Source of the DNA: Guyparkeria hydrothermalis
GTDB taxonomy: Bacteria > Pseudomonadota > Gammaproteobacteria > Halothiobacillales > Halothiobacillaceae
Direction: 5' to 3'
NCBI RefSeq assembly: GCF_023555385.1
Contig: NZ_JAJSED010000001.1
Span: forward strand, 558,001-622,000
DNA length: 64,000 nt
Made by a program: the position numbers and the translations under genes. The stretch's first letter is position 1. Each line of letters starts with the position of its first letter. The notes below the pieces were generated by a model. The model saw nothing but the letters and a program-made list of their open reading frames with translations. It searched no databases and had not been told where the DNA came from. This document shows, one piece after another, positions 20,748-30,256 of this stretch.

Positions 20748-21992
20748 TCAGACGAGCATGTTGCGCACGCGGGTGACCGCGGCGACGAACTGGTCGATCT
20801 CGTCGAGTGTGTTGTAGAACGCCGCCGAGGCGCGGGCGGTGCCCGCGGGTGCCTCGAAGCAGCGCATCAGCGGCATCGCGCAGTGATGCCCGGTGCGCAC
20901 CGCGATGCCCATGGAATCCAGCAGCGTGCCCACGTCGTGCGGGTGCGCGCCGTCGATCAGGAACGAGACCACCGGCACCTTGTGCGCGGCCTGGCCGACG
21001 ATCCGCAGCCCGGGAATCTCGTTGAGCCCCTCGGTCATGCGGTCGAGCAGGGCGGCCTCGTGGCGTTCGATCGCGAGCCAGTCGAGGCTGTCCGCCCACT
21101 CGAGAGCCGCGCCGAAACCGATCGCGCCCTCGATGTTGGGCGTGCCCGCCTCGAACTTGGACGGTGGCGGTGCGAAGCGCACGCCGTCGAAGCGCACTTC
21201 CTCGATCATGTCGCCGCCACCCATGAATGGCGGCAGCCGGTCGAGCCAGTCGCCACGGGCGTACAGCGCACCCACGCCACTCGGTCCGAAGACCTTGTGG
21301 CTGGAGCAGGCATAGAAGTCGCAGTCGAGTGCCTGAACATCGACCGGTCCGTGCGGCAGTCCCTGCGCACCGTCGACCAGAACCGGGATGCCCCGCTCGT
21401 GGGCGATCTCGGCAATGCGGGCAACCGGGTTGATGGTGCCCAGCGCGTTGGAGACGTGGTTGACCCCGACCAGTCGCGTCCGGTCGGTGATCAGGCCGGG
21501 CAGGGCGTCAATCTCGAGCTCGCCACGGTCGTTGACCGGGATGGTGCGAATCGTCAGCCCCTTGCGTTCGCCCAGCATCAGCCACGGGACGATGTTGGCG
21601 TGATGCTCGAGCTCGCTCAGGATCACCTCGTCGCCGGCCTGCCAGTCGGTCGACAGCGAATGGGCCAGCAGGTTGATCGCCTCGGTTACGCCGCGGACGA
21701 ACACGATCTCGCGCTCGCTCTCGGCACCCAGCGACCGCGCGATGCGGGCGCGGGCGTTCTCGAAGCGCTCACTGGCCCGGGCCGACAGCGTGTGCACGCC
21801 GCGGTGGATGTTGGCGTTGTCCCGCTCGTAGAACTCGCGGATGGTGTCGATCACCACCTGCGGTTTCTGCGTGGTGGCCGCGTTGTCCAGGTAGACCAAC
21901 GGCTTGCCGTGGACTTCCTGGTCGAGCGCCGGGAACTGCTCCCGGATCGACTCGACCGAGAACGGGTGGTTGCGGCCCTCGGTAGTCATCAC
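20748..21992 (-). CDS. sufS: Cysteine desulfurase SufS
   Basis: SufS is a PLP enzyme that releases sulfur from cysteine as an enzyme-bound persulfide. The 414-residue protein shows the PLP lysine Lys233 (SSHKVFGPSG), the N-terminal LDNAATTQKP motif, ELEHHANIVPW, and the active-site Cys371 in the short loop RTGHHCAMPLM, typical of type II desulfurases that need SufE. Its ATG overlaps the sufD stop by 4 nt. Confidence 0.96.
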   Translation of the reverse strand: MMTTEGRNHPFSVESIREQFPALDQEVHGKPLVYLDNAATTQKPQVVIDTIREFYERDNANIHRGVHTLSARASERFENARARIARSLGAESEREIVFVRGVTEAINLLAHSLSTDWQAGDEVILSELEHHANIVPWLMLGERKGLTIRTIPVNDRGELEIDALPGLITDRTRLVGVNHVSNALGTINPVARIAEIAHERGIPVLVDGAQGLPHGPVDVQALDCDFYACSSHKVFGPSGVGALYARGDWLDRLPPFMGGGDMIEEVRFDGVRFAPPPSKFEAGTPNIEGAIGFGAALEWADSLDWLAIERHEAALLDRMTEGLNEIPGLRIVGQAAHKVPVVSFLIDGAHPHDVGTLLDSMGIAVRTGHHCAMPLMRCFEAPAGTARASAAFYNTLDEIDQFVAAVTRVRNMLV

Positions 21993-23287
21993 GCGTCCGA
22001 ATCGGCGGGCAGGCTACGCTCGCCGAGGCGTCGCTCGACTTGTTCGGTCAGCCACTCGCGCAGCTCGGCCAGCGGCAACTCGTCGATGACTTCCTGGGCG
22101 AAGCCGGCGATCAGCAGGCCGCGAGCCTCGGCCAGCGGAACGCCCCGGGTGCGCAGGTAGAACAGCGCCTCCTCGTCGAGACGACCGATGGTCGCGCCGT
22201 GCGAGCAGCTCACGTCGTCGGCATAGATCTCGAGTTCCGGCTTGGCATCGATCTCAGCATTGTCCGACAACAGCAGGTTGTTGCTCGACTGGTACGCTTC
22301 GATGCGCTGCGCGTCCTCTTCGATCAGGATGCGGCCCTTGAACACGCCCCGACCAGCGTCGTCGGCGATGGTGCGGTAGTGCTCGTTGCTGGTGGTATCA
22401 GCGGCGGCGTGCGTGATCCGCGTGTGCGTGTCCAGCAGCTGCTTTCCGTGCGGCATCATCAGGCCGATCAGGTCGGTATGCGCGCCCGAGCCGCCGACAT
22501 GGATGTCGTATTCGCGGCGGATCATGCGCCCACCAAGCTGGACGTTGTAGCTGTGGTAGCGCGCGTCGCGCTCAAGCTCGGCGAACGTGCGGGCCGTGGT
22601 CAGGCGCGACTCACCGTCCAGCCCCAGGGCGATATGCGTCAGCGCGGCATTGGCCGCGATCGTCGAGACGATCACGCTGTTGCGCCAGGCCGGCTGCTCA
22701 CCGACCGTCTCGATGTGCTCGAGCAGGGTGGCGGCCGCGCTCTGACCCAGGCGGACCAGTACGCGCGGGTGGGTCATGACCGACTCGGTCGCCCCATCGA
22801 GCCACTCGATCACGATCGGGCGCTCGACGATGGCATTGGCCGCGACATCCACGACCACGCCCTCGCGGGCCATAGCGGTGTTGAGCGTGACCAGCGCATC
22901 GTTCGGATTGTCGACGCTCGGGGCCGGCGTCGGCGAGAAGGCCGCCGCGCGGGTGGCCTCGTCGGCATCAGCCAGTGCGGTGATGGTGACACCTTCGGGC
23001 AGGTCACTCGGCACACCCTGGAACACGCCGTCGACGAAGCGCAGCCGAACGGGGTTGTTCAGCGGCAGACGGGTGCTCGGCTCGATATCCGCACCCACGC
23101 CGGCCGCGGCGTTGAATTGGCCGCGTTGGATCGAGCGCAGGTTGGTCCAGCGCCATTCCTCGTCACGCATGCCCGGCAGGCCGATGGTCTCGACCTGGTT
23201 GCGGGCGGCCTGCGCGATCTCGGACGGGGCCGCTGCCTGCTCCGGCAGGGCGTCGCTCAGCCAATCGGGAAGACCGGTCCGCTTCAT
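21989..23287 (-). CDS. sufD: SufBCD scaffold subunit SufD
   Basis: SufD pairs with SufB to form the cluster assembly scaffold. The 432-residue protein shows the beta-helix core (LGGRMIRREYDIHVGGSGAHTDL, DTHTRITHAAADTTSNEHYR) and the conserved C-terminal NAEIDAKPELEIYADDVSCSHGATIGRLDEEALFYLRTRG region. Overlaps of 4 nt with both sufC and sufS show tight coupling. Confidence 0.96.
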   Translation of the reverse strand: MKRTGLPDWLSDALPEQAAAPSEIAQAARNQVETIGLPGMRDEEWRWTNLRSIQRGQFNAAAGVGADIEPSTRLPLNNPVRLRFVDGVFQGVPSDLPEGVTITALADADEATRAAAFSPTPAPSVDNPNDALVTLNTAMAREGVVVDVAANAIVERPIVIEWLDGATESVMTHPRVLVRLGQSAAATLLEHIETVGEQPAWRNSVIVSTIAANAALTHIALGLDGESRLTTARTFAELERDARYHSYNVQLGGRMIRREYDIHVGGSGAHTDLIGLMMPHGKQLLDTHTRITHAAADTTSNEHYRTIADDAGRGVFKGRILIEEDAQRIEAYQSSNNLLLSDNAEIDAKPELEIYADDVSCSHGATIGRLDEEALFYLRTRGVPLAEARGLLIAGFAQEVIDELPLAELREWLTEQVERRLGERSLPADSDA

Positions 23288-24039
23288 GATGCCTCCTCGA
23301 GGATCTCCTGGTAGCCCTCGGCTTCCAGGCGGTGGGCGAGGGACTTGTCACCGGACTTGATGATCTTGCCCTTGTAGAGGACGTGGACGAAGTCCGGCTC
23401 GACGTAGTTGAGCAGGCGCTGGTAGTGCGTCACCAGGATGATGCCGCGCTCCTCGCCGCGCATGCGGTTGATGCCGTCGGAAACGACCTTCAGCGCGTCG
23501 ATGTCCAGACCCGAGTCGGTCTCGTCGAGCAGGGCGAGCTTCGGCTCGAGCAGCAGCATCTGCAGGATTTCGTTGCGCTTCTTCTCGCCCCCGGAGAAGC
23601 CGGCGTTCACGCCGCGATGGAGGAAGGCGTCGTCCATGTCCATACTCGCGACCAGCTCGCGCACCTGCTTCATGAAGGAGAAGGTGTCGATCTCGTCGAG
23701 ACCTTGCGCCTCGCGCTTGGCGTTCAGGGCTTCCTTGAGCAGGTAGATGTTCTTGACGCCCGGGATCTCGACCGGGTGCTGGAAGCCGAGCAGCAGGCCG
23801 GCGATGGCGCGCTCCTCGGTCTCCATCTCCAGGAGATCGTGGCCGTCGAAGGTGATCGAGCCCTTCGTGACCTCGTAGCCGTCGCGGCCGCCGAGGACGT
23901 GGCAGAGCGTGCTCTTGCCCGAGCCGTTCGGGCCCATGATCGCGTGGACTTCGCCGGCGTTGATGGACAGGTCGATGCCCTTGAGGATCTCCTTGCCGTC
24001 AATTTCCGCGTGCAAGTTCTTGATTTCGAGTAGTGCCAT
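23284..24039 (-). CDS. sufC: SUF ATPase SufC
   Basis: SufC is the ABC-type ATPase that drives conformational change in SufBCD. The 251-residue protein has Walker A GPNGSGKST (about 36-44), the SufC variant signature NAGFSGGEKKRNEILQM, Walker B ALLDETDSGLD, and the H-loop HYQRLL. There is no membrane domain. It lies 27 nt downstream of sufB and overlaps sufD by 4 nt. Confidence 0.97.
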   Translation of the reverse strand: MALLEIKNLHAEIDGKEILKGIDLSINAGEVHAIMGPNGSGKSTLCHVLGGRDGYEVTKGSITFDGHDLLEMETEERAIAGLLLGFQHPVEIPGVKNIYLLKEALNAKREAQGLDEIDTFSFMKQVRELVASMDMDDAFLHRGVNAGFSGGEKKRNEILQMLLLEPKLALLDETDSGLDIDALKVVSDGINRMRGEERGIILVTHYQRLLNYVEPDFVHVLYKGKIIKSGDKSLAHRLEAEGYQEILEEAS

Positions 24040-24066
24040 GATGAAAAGCCTCTGGTATCTGTTCGG

Positions 24067-25539
24067 TTAGCCCACGGAGCCTTCGAGCGACACGGCCAGC
24101 AGGGCCTGTGCCTCGACGGCGAATTCCATCGGCAGTTCGTTGAAGACTTCCTTGCAGAAGCCGTTGACGACCATGTTCATGGCGTCTTCCTCGGACAGCC
24201 CGCGCGAACGCAGGTAGAACATCTGGTCGTCGCTGACCTTCGAGGTGGTGGCCTCGTGTTCGACCTGGGCGGTGCTGTTCTTCGCCTCGATGTAGGGGAA
24301 GGTGTGCGCGCCACAGCGATCACCGATCAGCAGCGAGTCGCACTGGGTGAAGTTGCGCGCGTCCTTCGCGGTCTTGCCGATGTGCACCAGGCCACGGTAG
24401 GCGTTCTCGGCCCGGCCGGCGGAAATGCCCTTGGAGACGATCGTCGAGCGGGTGCGGCTGCCGAGATGGATCATCTTGGTGCCCGAGTCGATCTGCTGGA
24501 AGTTGTTGCCCACGGCCACCGAGTAGAACTCGCCGACCGAGTCGTCGCCCTTCAGCACGCAGCTGGGGTACTTCCAGGTGATTGCCGAGCCGGCCTCGAC
24601 CTGGGTCCAGGTGATCTTGGAGCGGTCGCCGCGGCATTCGCCACGCTTGGTGACGAAGTTGTAGATGCCGCCTTTGCCTTCCTCGTCGCCGGGGTACCAG
24701 TTCTGCACGGTGGAGTACTTGATCTCGGCATCGTCGAGCGCGACGAGCTCGACCACGGCGGCGTGCAGCTGGTTCTCGTCCCGCTGCGGGGCGGTGCAGC
24801 CCTCGAGGTAGCTGACCGAGGCGCCTTCCTCGGCGATGATCAGCGTGCGCTCGAACTGACCGGTGTTCTTGGCGTTGATCCGGAAGTACGTCGACAGCTC
24901 CATCGGGCAGGTCACGCCCTTGGGCACGTAGACGAACGAACCGTCTGAGAAGACCGCCGAGTTCAGTGCGGCGAAGAAGTTGTCGCCCTGCGGCACGACG
25001 GTGCCCAGATACTTCTGCACCAGCTCCGGGTGGTTCTCGACCGCCTCGGAGAACGAGCAGAAGATCACGCCGGCCTCGGCGAGCTTCTCCTTGAAAGTGG
25101 TGGTCACCGAAACCGAGTCGAACACGGCGTCGACCGCCACGTTCGCGCCCTTGACGCCAGCCAGCGCGGCGCGCTCGTGCAGCGGAATGCCGAGCTTCTC
25201 GTAGGTTTCCAGGAGCTTCGGGTCGACGTCATCGAGCGACTCGGGCGCCTCGGCGTCGAGCTCTTCCTGGGTCTTCGGTGCGGCGTAGTAGGACAGCGCC
25301 TGGTAGTCGATCTTCGGGTAGTGGACGTGCGCCCATTCCGGCTCGGCCATCTTCTGCCACTGCCGGAAGGCCGACAGGCGCCACTCGAGCATGAACTCCG
25401 GCTCCTTCTTCTTGGCCGAGATCATGCGCACGACGTCCTCGTCGAGACCCGGCGGAATGATCTCCTGCTCGATGTCGGTGGTGAAACCGTACTTGTACTC
25501 GCGCTTGACGAGCTGTTCGAGTTCCTGCGTTTCGGTCAT
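24067..25539 (-). CDS. sufB: SufBCD scaffold subunit SufB
   Basis: SufB carries the nascent Fe-S cluster on the SufBCD scaffold. The 490-residue length matches E. coli SufB (495). Conserved blocks include [74 protein letters not shown] and the C-terminal [19 protein letters not shown]. It is the first biosynthetic gene after the Rrf2-type regulator (74 nt gap). Confidence 0.97.
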   Translation of the reverse strand: MTETQELEQLVKREYKYGFTTDIEQEIIPPGLDEDVVRMISAKKKEPEFMLEWRLSAFRQWQKMAEPEWAHVHYPKIDYQALSYYAAPKTQEELDAEAPESLDDVDPKLLETYEKLGIPLHERAALAGVKGANVAVDAVFDSVSVTTTFKEKLAEAGVIFCSFSEAVENHPELVQKYLGTVVPQGDNFFAALNSAVFSDGSFVYVPKGVTCPMELSTYFRINAKNTGQFERTLIIAEEGASVSYLEGCTAPQRDENQLHAAVVELVALDDAEIKYSTVQNWYPGDEEGKGGIYNFVTKRGECRGDRSKITWTQVEAGSAITWKYPSCVLKGDDSVGEFYSVAVGNNFQQIDSGTKMIHLGSRTRSTIVSKGISAGRAENAYRGLVHIGKTAKDARNFTQCDSLLIGDRCGAHTFPYIEAKNSTAQVEHEATTSKVSDDQMFYLRSRGLSEEDAMNMVVNGFCKEVFNELPMEFAVEAQALLAVSLEGSVG

Positions 25540-25613
25540 GTCGTTGTCACCTGGTCGAAGGCTGATGGCCCGACGGCGAGGCCGACGGGCAAATGTTCGT
25601 GTCTCGAATCCAT

Positions 25614-26132
25614 TCAGGAAGTCGCGTTGCGAGCGCGCTTGCCGGCGTCCGTAACCTCGCCGCTACGGGCCCGCTCGTACCACACCGGCACCTGGGTAGC
25701 CGGCGTGTTGTTGTTTACTGGCTGCGTCATGTCAGCCAGCGTGGTCGCGTCGAGCAGGGCATGTACGCCCCGGTTGATCGCTTCCCAGTGAGGACGCACC
25801 GCGCAATCACCCTGCATCGCGCAGTCATGATCGGGACGAAAGCAGTCGGTCATCGCGATCGGTCCGTCGATGGCCTCGATGATCTCCGCCAGCGTGATCT
25901 CGGCGGCGGGGCGGGCGAGGAAATACCCCCCGCTTCGCCCCTGGCGCGATTGCACGATCCCTTCGCCGTTGAGCAGCTTGAGGAGTTTGCCGACCGTGGG
26001 CATGTTGATGCCGGTGCGTTCCGCCAAGGCGCGGGCGTTGGCCCGCTGCGAGCTGGGCTCGTCGCGCGGGTCTCCTGCCAACGCCGTCAGGAGCACGATG
26101 GCGTAATCGCTCAGTCGGCTGATCTTCAACAT
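25614..26132 (-). CDS. SUF-type Rrf2-family iron-sulfur regulator
   Basis: This 172-residue Rrf2 protein has a winged helix-turn-helix ([54 protein letters not shown]) and the cluster-binding loop [18 protein letters not shown] with three cysteines. It belongs to the SUF-system regulator type related to IscR and probably represses the suf operon when Fe-S loaded. The ATG at 26132 has GGAGG 6 nt upstream. It is the first gene of the operon, directly downstream of a promoter with an overlapping palindrome, so it is probably autoregulated. Confidence 0.92.
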   Translation of the reverse strand: MLKISRLSDYAIVLLTALAGDPRDEPSSQRANARALAERTGINMPTVGKLLKLLNGEGIVQSRQGRSGGYFLARPAAEITLAEIIEAIDGPIAMTDCFRPDHDCAMQGDCAVRPHWEAINRGVHALLDATTLADMTQPVNNNTPATQVPVWYERARSGEVTDAGKRARNATS

Positions 26133-26215
26133 AACTGCCTCCGCATACAGCGGTCCGTTACCCGGGCCCGACACCGATTCGAGAAGGCTGTACGGAAACC
26201 CGGGGAATGAGCTTA

Positions 26216-26244
26216 AAAGTACTAAAACGGTACGGTTTTTTCAA
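26216..26244 (-). promoter_or_regulatory. suf operon promoter with overlapping palindromic operator
   Basis: Read on the minus strand, TTGAAA (26239-26244) and TACTTT (26216-26221) are separated by 17 nt. The spacer and the edge of the -35 box contain AAAACGGTACGGTTTT on the plus strand (26224-26239), a 16-bp palindrome with 7 of 8 pairs matching. An operator over the core promoter fits repression by the Rrf2 protein encoded by the first gene. Confidence 0.62.
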
Positions 26245-26340
26245 GCATCACCCCTATGACTGATGCCCGGGACGAAAAGATCCCGTATTGGCCTGCTTAA
26301 GCCCTTGTCCCCGCTTCGGTTTGCCGGCATTTTCTGCTAT

Positions 26341-26362
26341 CTTTCGATCCCTTTTTCGAAAG
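26341..26362. repeat. Inverted repeat in the miaB leader
   Basis: CTTTCGA (26341-26347) and TCGAAAG (26356-26362) form a 7-bp stem with an 8-nt loop, 25 nt before the miaB start codon. It could fold in the mRNA leader. No known regulatory motif is recognised. Confidence 0.35.
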
Positions 26363-26387
26363 CCGGAATGACGAGGAATTCGTTCAC

Positions 26388-27809
26388 GTGACGACGACAG
26401 CCACACCCAACACATCCGTGCCCACCGATGGAGCCGGCAAGCGGCTCTACATCAAGACCTGGGGCTGCCAGATGAACGAGTACGATTCGGCGAAGATGGC
26501 CGACGTACTCGGGGTGTCGCGCGGCTTCCATCCGGTCAGCGATCCGGCCGAGGCCGACGTGATCCTGCTGAACACCTGCTCGATCCGCGAAAAGGCGCAG
26601 GAAAAGGTGTTCTCGCAACTGGGCCAATGGCGTCCGCTCAAGGACAAGAGCCCGGACCTGATCATTGGTGTGGGTGGCTGCGTGGCCAGCCAGGAAGGGG
26701 AGGCCCTGCGGGAGCGCGCCCCGTTCGTCGACATCGTCTTCGGCCCGCAGACGTTGCACCGGCTACCCGAGATGGTCGCCGTGGTCGAGGCCGAGCGTAA
26801 GCCGGTGGTCGATATCTCCTTTCCCGAGATCGAGAAGTTCGACAACCTGCCGGACCCGCGTGCCGACGGCCCGGTCGCGTTCGTCTCGATCATGGAAGGT
26901 TGCTCGAAATACTGCACCTTCTGCGTGGTGCCGTACACCCGCGGCGAGGAGATCTCGCGGCCGTTCGATGACGTGGTCGCCGAGGTCGCTGACCTGGCCG
27001 AGCAGGGCGTGCGCGAGGTCAACCTGCTGGGGCAGAACGTCAACGCCTATCAGGGCCCCATGCACGATGGACAGCCAGCCGACCTGGCGCTGTTGATCGA
27101 GGTCATCGCGCAGATCGACGGCATCGACCGTATCCGCTTCACCACCTCGCATCCGGTCGAATTCACCGATCGCCTGATCGAGGCCTATCGCAACATTCCG
27201 GAACTGGCAAGTTTCCTTCACCTGCCCGTGCAGTCGGGCTCGGACCGGGTGCTGGCGCTGATGAAGCGCGGTCACATGGCGATGGAGTACAAGTCGAAGA
27301 TCCGCAAGCTGCGCGAGGCGCGTCCGGGCATCTCGATCTCCTCCGACTTCATCGTCGGCTTCCCGGGTGAGACCGACCACGACTTCGAGCAGACCATGAA
27401 GCTGATCGAGGACATCGGCTTCGACCACTCCTTCTCGTTCATCTACAGCGCGCGTCCCGGTACGCCGGCCTCTAACCTGCCGGACGATCAGCCCGAAGAG
27501 GTCAAGAAGGCACGCTTGAAGCGCCTGCAGACGCGCATCAACGAGTTCGAGCAGGAGATCTCTCAGGCCATGCTCGGCACTACCCAGACCGTGCTGGTGC
27601 AGGGACCGTCGAAGAAGGACCCCAACGAGCTGATGGGCAAGACCGAGAACAACCGCAGCGTCATCTTCCGCGGCCGGCCGGGTCTGATCGGCCTGTTCGT
27701 CGATCTGGAGATCACGCAGGTCAACCCGAACTCGCTGCGCGGCGAGTTCGTGGACATTCATCCGACGGACCGAGAGCGCGCCAAGGCCCGCAATCTGGTG
27801 GCTGCGTAA
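26388..27809 (+). CDS. miaB: tRNA-2-methylthio-N6-dimethylallyladenosine synthase MiaB
   Basis: MiaB is a radical SAM methylthiotransferase that modifies A37 of tRNAs reading UNN codons. The 473-residue protein has an N-terminal UPF0004 domain with auxiliary-cluster cysteines ([11 protein letters not shown] Cys27, NTCSIRE, GGCVASQ), the radical SAM motif CSKYCTFC (Cys172, 176, 179), and a C-terminal TRAM domain ([23 protein letters not shown]). It starts at GTG with GAGGAA 9 nt upstream and overlaps the next gene by 1 nt (TAATG). Confidence 0.97.
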   Translation: MTTTATPNTSVPTDGAGKRLYIKTWGCQMNEYDSAKMADVLGVSRGFHPVSDPAEADVILLNTCSIREKAQEKVFSQLGQWRPLKDKSPDLIIGVGGCVASQEGEALRERAPFVDIVFGPQTLHRLPEMVAVVEAERKPVVDISFPEIEKFDNLPDPRADGPVAFVSIMEGCSKYCTFCVVPYTRGEEISRPFDDVVAEVADLAEQGVREVNLLGQNVNAYQGPMHDGQPADLALLIEVIAQIDGIDRIRFTTSHPVEFTDRLIEAYRNIPELASFLHLPVQSGSDRVLALMKRGHMAMEYKSKIRKLREARPGISISSDFIVGFPGETDHDFEQTMKLIEDIGFDHSFSFIYSARPGTPASNLPDDQPEEVKKARLKRLQTRINEFEQEISQAMLGTTQTVLVQGPSKKDPNELMGKTENNRSVIFRGRPGLIGLFVDLEITQVNPNSLRGEFVDIHPTDRERAKARNLVAA

Positions 27810-28774
27810 TGACAGAAGCGAACGCCGAACGTCTCGAATTCTCCCTCGAACCGGCCGACAACGAGCGTCTGGCCAACCTGGCGGGTACGTTCGACGAGCA
27901 CCTGCGCATGATCGAACGCCGTCTGGGCGTGGAGATCAACCATCGCGGCAACCTGTTCGCCGTGATCGGTCCGGCGGCGATCGCCTCCCAGGCCGAGACC
28001 CTGCTTGCCGACCTGTACAAGTTGAGCGAGACCCAGATCATCGATCCCGAGCGGGTCAATCTGGGCATGCAGGAGGCCGGCATGGAGGAGGCGCCGCCTC
28101 CGCCGGGCGACGAGGTGATGATCAAGACCCTGCGCGGGATCGTGCGCGGCCGCGGCAATCGCCAGGTGAACTACCTCAAGGCGATCCGCGAGGCGGACCT
28201 CAACTTCGGCATCGGTCCGGCGGGGACCGGCAAGACGTATCTGGCCGTCGCCAGTGCCATCGACGCGTTCGAGCGCGGCCAGGTGCAGCGGATCGTGCTG
28301 GTCCGCCCGGCGGTCGAGGCGGGCGAAAAGCTCGGCTTCCTGCCGGGTGACCTGGCGCAGAAGATCGACCCGTACCTGCGGCCGATGTACGACGCGCTCT
28401 ACGAGATGATGGGCTTCGACAAGGTCAATCGCCTGATCGAGCGCAACGTGATCGAGGTCGCACCGCTCGCGTTCATGCGAGGCCGGACGCTCAACGAGTC
28501 GTTCGTCATTCTCGACGAGGCGCAGAACACGAGCATCGAGCAGATGAAGATGTTCCTGACCCGGATCGGCTTCGGCACCTCGGCGGTGGTTACCGGTGAC
28601 ATTACCCAGGTCGACCTGCCGAAGGGCGTCACCTCGGGCCTGCGGCACGCCATCGACATGCTCAGCGACGTCGAGGGGGTGCAGTTCACCTTCTTCCAGA
28701 GCCGTGACGTGGTCCGACACCCGCTGGTCAAGCGGATCATCGACGCCTACGAGCGCCGGGGCAGGGCGGATTGA
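27809..28774 (+). CDS. ybeZ: PhoH-family ATPase YbeZ (PhoL)
   Basis: This 321-residue PhoH-like ATPase has Walker A GPAGTGKTYLAVA, Walker B FVILDEAQNTS and the GDITQVDLP motif. An N-terminal KH-like region is suggested by the EHLRMIERRLGVEINHRGN segment. YbeZ partners with the endoribonuclease YbeY in rRNA maturation and phosphate-related stress. It sits directly between miaB and ybeY with overlaps of 1 and 4 nt, the standard gammaproteobacterial order. Confidence 0.94.
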   Translation: MTEANAERLEFSLEPADNERLANLAGTFDEHLRMIERRLGVEINHRGNLFAVIGPAAIASQAETLLADLYKLSETQIIDPERVNLGMQEAGMEEAPPPPGDEVMIKTLRGIVRGRGNRQVNYLKAIREADLNFGIGPAGTGKTYLAVASAIDAFERGQVQRIVLVRPAVEAGEKLGFLPGDLAQKIDPYLRPMYDALYEMMGFDKVNRLIERNVIEVAPLAFMRGRTLNESFVILDEAQNTSIEQMKMFLTRIGFGTSAVVTGDITQVDLPKGVTSGLRHAIDMLSDVEGVQFTFFQSRDVVRHPLVKRIIDAYERRGRAD

Positions 28775-29256
28775 CCACGCCGCCGGTGGTGATCGATCGG
28801 CAGCGTGCCTGCGAGCAGCGCTGCCCCTCACGCCAGACGCTCGGAGCCTGGGTATCGTCCACGCTGGCCGCGTTGCCGGACGGGCCGGAAGGCGGCGAGG
28901 TGACGATTCGCTACGTCGAGCCCGAAGAAAGCCGGTCGCTCAACGCGCAGTTCCGCGGCAAGGACCGGCCGACCAACGTGTTGTCGTTTCCGGCGAGCGA
29001 GGACCCGGCCGCTGTGACGGTCCTGCCCGGCTCGACGTTGCCGTATCTGGGAGACCTGGTGATATGCCCCGAGGTGGTCGAACGTGAGGCGGCCGAGCAG
29101 GGCAAAAGCCGCCGTGCGCACCATGCCCACATGGTCGTGCATGGGATTTTGCACCTGTTGGGCTATGATCACCTCACCCCCGATGAGGCCGAGCAGATGG
29201 AACTGATCGAGATCCGTGTGCTCTCATCGCTGAACTACCCGGATCCCTATACCTGA
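28771..29256 (+). CDS. ybeY: Endoribonuclease YbeY
   Basis: YbeY is a zinc metalloenzyme that matures 16S rRNA and takes part in ribosome quality control. The 161-residue protein has the zinc-binding HGILHLLGYDH motif (three His) plus FRGKDRPTNVLSFP and YLGDLVICPEVVEREA. I used a TTG start at 28771 because it overlaps the ybeZ stop by 4 nt and places the conserved VVIDRQRACE near the N-terminus as in E. coli. GTG codons at 28786 and 28789 are alternatives. Confidence 0.94.
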   Translation: MTTPPVVIDRQRACEQRCPSRQTLGAWVSSTLAALPDGPEGGEVTIRYVEPEESRSLNAQFRGKDRPTNVLSFPASEDPAAVTVLPGSTLPYLGDLVICPEVVEREAAEQGKSRRAHHAHMVVHGILHLLGYDHLTPDEAEQMELIEIRVLSSLNYPDPYT

Positions 29257-29350
29257 TCTCTTGAAGACGGACCGCGTCGACACCACATCGAAAACGCGGT
29301 TCATCTGCTTGATTTTACCGACCTTTTCCCACTCCTCATAAAGACGACCC

Positions 29351-30256
29351 ATGGAAGACGAACCTCCCAGTCCGGATTCGGCACGCCAGTCCTGGTGGCA
29401 GCGCCTGAAGCAACGTTTTTGCCCTTGCGAGATCCACTCGGTCGAGCAGATGAAGTCGCTGGTGCGCGAGGCGACCGAATCCGAGATCTTCCCGATCTCC
29501 ACGGGCGGTCTCATCGACTCGGTGCTGGATTTCCACGACCTGCGCGTGCGTGACGTCATGGTGCCTCGCGGTCAGATGGACGTGATCGATGAGGGCACCA
29601 CGCTGCCACAGCTGCTCTCGGCGGCGATCGAATCCGGCCACTCGCGCTATCCGGTCATCCGCAGCAACCGTGACGAGGTCATCGGCATTCTGCTGGTCAA
29701 GGAGTTGCTGCGTTTCTACGCCAGCTCCCAGGACCCGGCCAGCGACAATGTCGACTTTGATCTGCTGTCACTGGTGCGCACGCCGATGTTCGTGCCCGAG
29801 AGCAAGCGCCTCGATGCACTGCTGGCCGAGTTCCGCCTGACACGGACTCACATGGCGATCGTGCTGGACGAGTTCGGCGGGGTGGCCGGGCTGGTCACCA
29901 TCGAGGACGTGCTCGAGGAAATCGTGGGCGACATCGACGACGAATTCGACGTCGAGGAACGCGTCAACATTCGCCAGCAGGCGCCGCGTCGGCATACGGT
30001 CCGGGCGCTTACCCCGATCAGCGAGTTCAACGAGGCGTTCGATACTGACTTCTCGGACGACGAGTACGACACGATCGGCGGGCTGGTCTCGAATACGCTC
30101 GGCCACCTGCCGCGCCGCGGAGAGGTCGCCCGGCTGGGTGAGTACGAGTTCAAGGTACTCGGGGCCGACCGGCGCCGATTGCACCTGTTGCTGGTAACCA
30201 AGCTGGACTTCGAACCGAGCGAGGAGATCGACGGTGCCGCCAGCGAACCGGGCTGA
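29351..30256 (+). CDS. corC: CorC/YbeX-type CBS-pair protein
   Basis: This 301-residue cytoplasmic protein has two CBS domains (VRDVMVPRGQMDVID and VRTPMFVPESKRLDALL) and a C-terminal CorC_HlyC domain (YDTIGGLVSNTLGHLPRRGEVARLGEYEFKVL). Length and layout match E. coli CorC/YbeX (292 aa), implicated in magnesium/cobalt export and lately in ribosome-related phenotypes. It lies 94 nt after ybeY, and its 3' end contains the start of lnt. Confidence 0.92.
   Translation: MEDEPPSPDSARQSWWQRLKQRFCPCEIHSVEQMKSLVREATESEIFPISTGGLIDSVLDFHDLRVRDVMVPRGQMDVIDEGTTLPQLLSAAIESGHSRYPVIRSNRDEVIGILLVKELLRFYASSQDPASDNVDFDLLSLVRTPMFVPESKRLDALLAEFRLTRTHMAIVLDEFGGVAGLVTIEDVLEEIVGDIDDEFDVEERVNIRQQAPRRHTVRALTPISEFNEAFDTDFSDDEYDTIGGLVSNTLGHLPRRGEVARLGEYEFKVLGADRRRLHLLLVTKLDFEPSEEIDGAASEPG

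Noticed and set aside
20728-21099. N-terminal extension of the sufT frame
   Set aside because: It would overlap sufS out of frame by about 350 nt and is Arg/Gly/Ala-rich noise; GTG 20727 has a good ribosome site.
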